Shown in pieces: positions 62,960 through 64,000 of a stretch of DNA of 64,000 nucleotides (its first letter is position 1; each line of letters opens with the position of its first letter). The notes beneath the pieces are model-generated. The model searched no databases. It had not been told where the DNA came from and saw only the letters and a program-made list of their open reading frames with translations. This stretch comes from Combretum micranthum (taxonomy: Eukaryota > Streptophyta > Magnoliopsida > Myrtales > Combretaceae): assembly GCA_024138025.1 (NCBI GenBank), contig JAMXBD010002257.1, positions 62,001-126,000 on the forward strand, in the 5' to 3' direction. Both the position numbers and the translations under genes were made by a program.

Positions 62960-64000
62960 CTTCTTTTACTCTGTTAATGAAGAAACAGATCTTGTGTATG
63001 CAAAACCAAATCACTCCAAACTTCCAAAGTTTTGTACACACCCCCACTTGCCTAAACTTGCTAGATTTTCATAGGCAGAGCTGAATTTGATGTCATTAAG
63101 GACCCCACAAGAGCTTGTCTAGGAATGGATTTATCACTGTTACAAAGAAAGAGATGACTCAACAACTGAAAGAAGAATGGAGAAGAAGTAAGATAGAGAG
63201 AAATGGAAAATGGAAATTGTGAAGAGAGGACTTTGCAATAAAGAAGGAAGTAGTTAGATATTGTCATTTGTGTGATGGAAATAATAGCACATGAAGAAAA
63301 AAATAATTAAAAAAAAAATTAGCTGGACCACTGAATAACTCTATTTGCACAAAAATAAAGGGTGCTAAAAATAACTTAAAAATTTTTCAATTGGGTAGTC
63401 TAGTCTATAATTATTGGGTTAATTAGAGGTATAAATAAATTAACTCCATCCTTAAACTATTTAAATTAAGTTTGATTTGATTTTTATTCAAGTTTCATTT
63501 TATGATAGTTTAATGAAGATTAAATTTTAATTATTTATAGGGTTATGAAGTGAGCTTAAACTTTATAATATTTAGCTTGATTAGATAAGTGACATCAAGT
63601 CCGATGGTTTATCTCAATTCTCATGTTTATATATTAGTATTATTTTAATTAGAATTAAAAAATATTTTTTTATTAATTAATTTTAAAGAAGATTAATTAG
63701 ATCATATTAAGTTTTTTCTTTTTGCCATTAGATCAATATTAAGTTTATCTAATATCATTTTGAATTCAATTTGAGTTTAAATTATTATGTTCTATAAGTT
63801 CTAATATTAACATTTTGAGACAAATTTTATAAAATTTTAGGGCGTGATTGGATTTTTTAATCTTCAGTTGTATCTTATTTATATCTTATCTATATTTGAT
63901 TTTATCTCGTTTATTTGATCTTTTAGGAGTAAAAATATTTATTTTATATTTATATTTATTTTTTTATAAAACAATCTATTTCAAAATAAAATATTAAAAT
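62960..64000. other. BBX 5' leader/promoter, then AT-rich DNA
   Basis: The first ~300 bases upstream of the BBX start are comparatively C/T-rich on the minus strand and probably hold the leader and core promoter. From about 63300 to the window end the DNA is very AT-rich with no gene seen. Confidence 0.5.

Overview
The window is nuclear DNA of a flowering plant, probably a eudicot. It is AT-rich, its genes are intron-split with GT..AG junctions, and five of them have clear land-plant protein relatives. About four fifths of the window is non-coding and full of old mobile-element remnants. No bacterial-type operon, CRISPR array, rRNA or intact tRNA gene was seen.

Genes, left to right: (1) an AMI1-type amidase on + (1164-4930, exon 1 lies outside the window), with four single-base frame breaks; (2) mevalonate kinase on - (22896-25710, five exons); (3) a conserved plant protein on -, possibly of the C1orf74/UPF0739 family (30525-36281, seven exons); (4) a YIF1-family Golgi/ER membrane protein on + (57776-59380), with two single-base frame breaks; (5) a double B-box protein of the BBX24/STO type on - (60997-62959), intact. 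YIF1 and the BBX gene converge. The genes are unrelated neighbours, not a pathway cluster.

The 6.3-22.7 kb stretch is a tandem segmental duplication. Copy 1 is 6361-15585 and copy 2 is 15586-22701; copy 2 lacks a 2.3-kb block present in copy 1 (10236-12535). Each copy carries a decayed minus-strand LTR retrotransposon with ~186-bp LTRs, a tRNA-iMet-type primer binding site, gag zinc knuckle and protease remnants. A second gag remnant on + lies just beyond it.

The 36.3-56.4 kb stretch is dominated by long LTR-like sequences. A pair of ~2.9-kb LTR-like blocks (43673-46540 and 51499-56368) brackets a ~5-kb interior with a T-rich minisatellite and no recognisable gag-pol, which suggests a large non-autonomous (LARD-like) element. 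Two later hAT-type insertions with perfect 8-bp target duplications sit in the right-hand block, and the left-hand block supplies the matching empty sites. A third, older hAT-like element lies at 27476-27900.

One warning applies throughout. The frame breaks in AMI1, YIF1 and perhaps mevalonate kinase can each be explained by the loss of one base in otherwise well-conserved exons. That pattern fits residual assembly indels at least as well as gene decay.
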